Assembly (NCBI RefSeq): GCF_001675045.1
Contig: NZ_LYPA01000038.1
Coordinates: forward strand, 52,930 to 116,929
Direction: 5' to 3'
Source of the DNA: Paenibacillus oryzae
GTDB taxonomy: Bacteria > Bacillota > Bacilli > Paenibacillales > Paenibacillaceae
DNA length: 64,000 bases
Positions 61,457-64,000 of the stretch are shown here, piece by piece (positions within the stretch are counted from its first letter, which is position 1; every line of letters begins with the position of its first letter). The notes under the pieces are model-generated. The model was not told the DNA's origin. It ran no database searches and worked only from the letters and a program-made list of their open reading frames with translations. The position numbers and the translations under genes were made by a program.

Positions 61457-63145
61457 ATGAAAATGACCATCAGCAAAAAGCTGTATCTGGGCTTCTCCGC
61501 TATATTGCTGCTGTTGGCAATCAGCTCAGTAACTAACGGTTTCCAGATGTTGTCTATCGAAAAAACCTATCAACAGTTGCTTAACAATCAAGCTGCCTCA
61601 GTCAGCTATGTTAAAGATTTAAGCTTGGCAGTCAAGGATGAGGAGCTAAGCATTAATGCCTTTATATCAAGCGGGGATATTGCCCATATTGATGCATACC
61701 GGCAATCCGTCACTAAATACAATGCGGTAAGCGAATCGTTGCAAGCCTTAATTCAGGATCGCGACAAGTGGCAAATTTTGCAGGGACTTGATTTGCTGCA
61801 GCAGCAATATACAAGCAATATCGAAAATATGATCGAATACAAGCTGCAAGATCGTACCGAGGCGTATTTGGCGCTTGTTGCAACCAACGAACCCATTATT
61901 CAAAAGTTTCGGGAAACAGCGGACCGCTTTGTCGAGCTTCAGACGGGGCAATTGACGGACGAAACGGCGAGCGTAGCCAAGCAAATTGACGGTACACAGC
62001 TTACGATTATTATTTTGTCGGTTGTATCCTTGCTGCTCGGAGCCGGGGTTGCAGTCTGGATTGCCCGCAATATAACGAAACCTGTCAAAATTTTATCCAG
62101 AGCTTCTGAAAAGATAGCATCCGGCGATTTAACGGGAGAAAATATTTCGGTCTCCACCAAGGATGAAATTGCGGTGTTGTCGACGACGTTTAACAACATG
62201 ACGGCCAACTTGAGAAATTTGATCGCCAAATTGACCGATAGCGCTCAGCAAGTGGCGGCTTCCTCGCAGGAGCTGACGGCTGGAGCGGAGCATACCACCA
62301 AAGCGACGGAGCAGGTAGTGAGTATTACCGAGCAGGTATCGGCTGGTTCGCAGGAGCAGATGGAAAAAATTAATGAAAGCATGGGCTTTGTAAACCACCT
62401 GACCATTGAAGCCGGGCAAATCGCCGAAAAAGCATTAAGCGTCTCTCAGCAATCCCAATTTGCGGCTGATGTATCAAGGGAAGGCACTAGTGCGGTTTCC
62501 AGCGTTATCGACCAAATGAATCACATTCAGCATACCGTCGAAAATATCGCGGACGAGGTTTCGCGGCTTGGCGAACGTTCCAAGGAAATCGGCGAAATTG
62601 TGGCGGTTATTTCGGATATTTCCTCCCAGACTAACCTATTGGCTCTTAATGCGGCCATTGAAGCCGCAAGAGCGGGCGAGGCTGGCCGCGGCTTTGCGGT
62701 AGTTGCTGCCGAAATCCGCAAGCTGGCCGACCAATCCGCAGGCTCCAGCAAGCTGATCATTGGTCTGGTCCAGACGATTCAGCAAGATACGGAAAAAACG
62801 ATTGCTTCGGTCCAGACGGGAATTGGAACGGTAGAAAGCGGGAAATCAGCCGTTACAGCCGCAGGCTCCTCGTTTGACAGCATTCAAAATGCCGTTTTAT
62901 CGGTTACGGAGCAAATCCAGTCGGTCTCCGATGCGGCGCAAAAAATGTCCGCCAATACGGAAATTTTGGTGCAAGCCTTCAATACCATTCAAAAAATTGC
63001 GGATGAAACCTCATCGGGTACAATCAGCGTGTCCGCCGCAACGCAGGAGCAATTGGCAACAATGGAGCAAATTACATCTTCATCTGGCAACCTGACCCAA
63101 ATGTCGGAGGAGCTGCTAGAGCTTGTAGGTTCCTTTAAAGTGTAA
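61457..63145 (+). CDS. Methyl-accepting chemotaxis protein
   Basis: The 562-residue protein has two membrane helices (about 10-30 and 180-200) around a 150-residue helical sensor. A HAMP domain ([22 protein letters not shown]) and a signalling domain follow, with the hairpin tip [46 protein letters not shown]. The sensor resembles four-helix-bundle types. It lies 42 nt behind the binding-protein gene. No methylation or coupling proteins are nearby. Confidence 0.94.
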   Translation: MKMTISKKLYLGFSAILLLLAISSVTNGFQMLSIEKTYQQLLNNQAASVSYVKDLSLAVKDEELSINAFISSGDIAHIDAYRQSVTKYNAVSESLQALIQDRDKWQILQGLDLLQQQYTSNIENMIEYKLQDRTEAYLALVATNEPIIQKFRETADRFVELQTGQLTDETASVAKQIDGTQLTIIILSVVSLLLGAGVAVWIARNITKPVKILSRASEKIASGDLTGENISVSTKDEIAVLSTTFNNMTANLRNLIAKLTDSAQQVAASSQELTAGAEHTTKATEQVVSITEQVSAGSQEQMEKINESMGFVNHLTIEAGQIAEKALSVSQQSQFAADVSREGTSAVSSVIDQMNHIQHTVENIADEVSRLGERSKEIGEIVAVISDISSQTNLLALNAAIEAARAGEAGRGFAVVAAEIRKLADQSAGSSKLIIGLVQTIQQDTEKTIASVQTGIGTVESGKSAVTAAGSSFDSIQNAVLSVTEQIQSVSDAAQKMSANTEILVQAFNTIQKIADETSSGTISVSAATQEQLATMEQITSSSGNLTQMSEELLELVGSFKV

Positions 63146-63194
63146 GGGGAAGTGCGTTTAAGGGCGGAATAAAACAAGTCCGCTTCCCTTTTCT
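63144..63194 (+). terminator. Probable terminator after the chemoreceptor
   Basis: AAGGGGAAG pairs with CTTCCCTT (one mismatch), followed by TTC TTG; loop long. Confidence 0.55.
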
Positions 63195-63255
63195 TGTGAT
63201 CTTGCATAAGGGCATGTTACTATAGGGGCAGATCAGCAAAAAAGGAAGGGTTTTT

Positions 63256-63837
63256 GTGAAAAAAGTCATTGCGTTTTTCGTGATAGCGTTTTTGTTATTC
63301 GGAGTGGCGCTTTACCAGTATATGAGCAGTAACGACACTTCTGCTAAAACAGTGGAAGCGGCGGCAGATTTTAAGCCTAAGGCAGGTTATCAGGCTGCCG
63401 TATTCAAGCTTCCGAATTTGGCGGACGAAACGATTGAAGTAGGAAGTGGCGGAAAGCTGGCCTTGGTCAATTTTTGGGCGTCCTGGTGCGGTCCATGCGA
63501 GCTGGAGGCTCCCGATTTACAAAAGCTGCATGAAAACTATGGAGATGTTATGACGCTGTACGGAGTTAACTCCACCAATTACGACAAGGAACGGAATGCG
63601 CGGAAATTTGTTGAGGACCATGGCTTTACATTCCCGGTTTTAATGGATCGCGATGGCGCGGTAACCGGACTATACAAGGTTAATACGTTTCCAACAAGCT
63701 TTCTCATTGATTCCAAAGGCGTGATCAGGGAGCGAATCAATGGCGTCATTACGTACGGGGAGTGGGAGCGGCTCATTCAAAAATGGGCGGATAGCGATAG
63801 CCAGGCTGAACAACAAACATCAGCTTCATCCAATTGA
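63256..63837 (+). CDS. TlpA/ResA-like membrane-anchored thioredoxin
   Basis: The 193-residue protein has an N-terminal membrane anchor (VIAFFVIAFLLFGVALYQYM) and an extracytoplasmic thioredoxin domain. The active site is WASWCGPCELEAP and the cis-proline lies in NTFPTSFLID. It reduces or exchanges disulfides outside the membrane, as in cytochrome c maturation. GTG 63256 follows AAGGAAGGG. A strong terminator follows. Confidence 0.93.
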   Translation: MKKVIAFFVIAFLLFGVALYQYMSSNDTSAKTVEAAADFKPKAGYQAAVFKLPNLADETIEVGSGGKLALVNFWASWCGPCELEAPDLQKLHENYGDVMTLYGVNSTNYDKERNARKFVEDHGFTFPVLMDRDGAVTGLYKVNTFPTSFLIDSKGVIRERINGVITYGEWERLIQKWADSDSQAEQQTSASSN

Positions 63838-63870
63838 CAGACATGTGCAGAGCTTATTAAGACGATAAAT

Positions 63871-63917
63871 AAACAGGCCGGGCGGGATTCCATTAGGAGC
63901 TCCGCCCGGCCTGTTTT
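63871..63917 (+). terminator. Strong terminator
   Basis: AAACAGGCCGGGCGG pairs with CCGCCCGGCCTGTTT, ending in five T. Confidence 0.95.
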
Positions 63918-63921
63918 TGAC

Positions 63922-64000
63922 GTGCGCCCGGCATGGGCGATAACTAGGCGGTGAAAGTCCGCTACAGGCTTGGCAGTAGGAACTGTTAGCTGAAGGCAAG
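63922..64000 (+). mobile_element. Group II intron, 5' end (runs off the window)
   Basis: The sequence starts GTGCGCCCGGCATGGGCG, the standard 5' end of a bacterial group II intron. Domain I-like sequence follows (GGCGGTGAAAGTCCGC), as in group IIC introns. It begins 4 nt after the T-tract of the terminator at 63871-63917, the known insertion preference of class C introns. The intron reverse transcriptase would lie beyond the window edge. Confidence 0.85.

Overview
The window reads as chromosome of an endospore-forming Gram-positive bacterium of the Paenibacillus type. The inference rests on gene content: a preQ1-I riboswitch-controlled que operon, hemE-hemH-hemY in Bacillales order, a YjcZ-type sporulation peptide, a YtpB-type terpene synthase, YpsA, DUF1450, YtxH, YitT, an LtaS-type enzyme and SLH-domain proteins. 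Strong AGGAGG ribosome sites, many TTG and GTG starts, SigA-type promoters and U-tailed hairpin terminators agree with this. No rRNA, tRNA, CRISPR array or intact transposase was found.

Layout. 1-4.4 kb: a J-domain-like gene fragment, two uncharacterised genes, then preQ1 riboswitch-queC-queE-queF (queuosine precursor; queD is not in the window), ending in a heptamer tandem repeat. 4.5-12.5 kb: a tightly coupled seven-gene carotenoid operon with three CrtN/CrtP-family desaturase/oxidase genes, a squalene/phytoene synthase-family gene (crtM type), a CruF-type hydratase, an acyltransferase and a glycosyltransferase. It probably makes a glycosylated, acylated C30 pigment. 12.6-26.5 kb: housekeeping and small conserved genes (ypsA, secreted protein, holin-like protein, CuA cupredoxin, HepT-like protein, Fe-S-type regulator, ytxH, racE, M14 peptidase, HesB-like and DUF1450 proteins, a possible DUF3990 toxin pair, PDZ-Lon protease, GNAT). 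26.4-29.6 kb (minus strand): RNA methyltransferase and LtaS-type enzyme. 29.8-34.1 kb: O-methyltransferase and the hemEHY coproporphyrin-dependent heme operon. 34.3-37.7 kb: a rod-forming inverted-repeat element, then CapA, GDPD and DUF92 genes. 38-43 kb (minus): SLH protein, oligoendopeptidase F and an MFS transporter. 43.4-50 kb: terpene synthase, pfkA, a palindromic mobile-type element, a glycoside-hydrolase-like protein, YitT and a DEAD-box helicase. 50-55.5 kb: yjcZ, a YesL-type protein, an orphan structured RNA, tpx, a rhomboid protease, a GltC-like regulator, YugP-type and MerR genes. 55.6-64 kb: tandem hairpin repeats, a GlnR/TnrA-type site with amt, DUF294 and exonuclease genes, a JAMM protease, a binding-protein/chemoreceptor pair behind a SigD-like promoter, a TlpA-type thioredoxin, and the 5' end of a group II intron at the right edge.

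The most unusual material is non-coding. Three unrelated self-complementary elements are present (34.3, 45.5 and 55.6 kb). The last is tandem, and its two full copies differ by compensatory base-pair changes. There is also an unassigned RNA with its own promoter and terminator at 51.3-51.5 kb, and a group II intron that begins directly behind a terminator hairpin.
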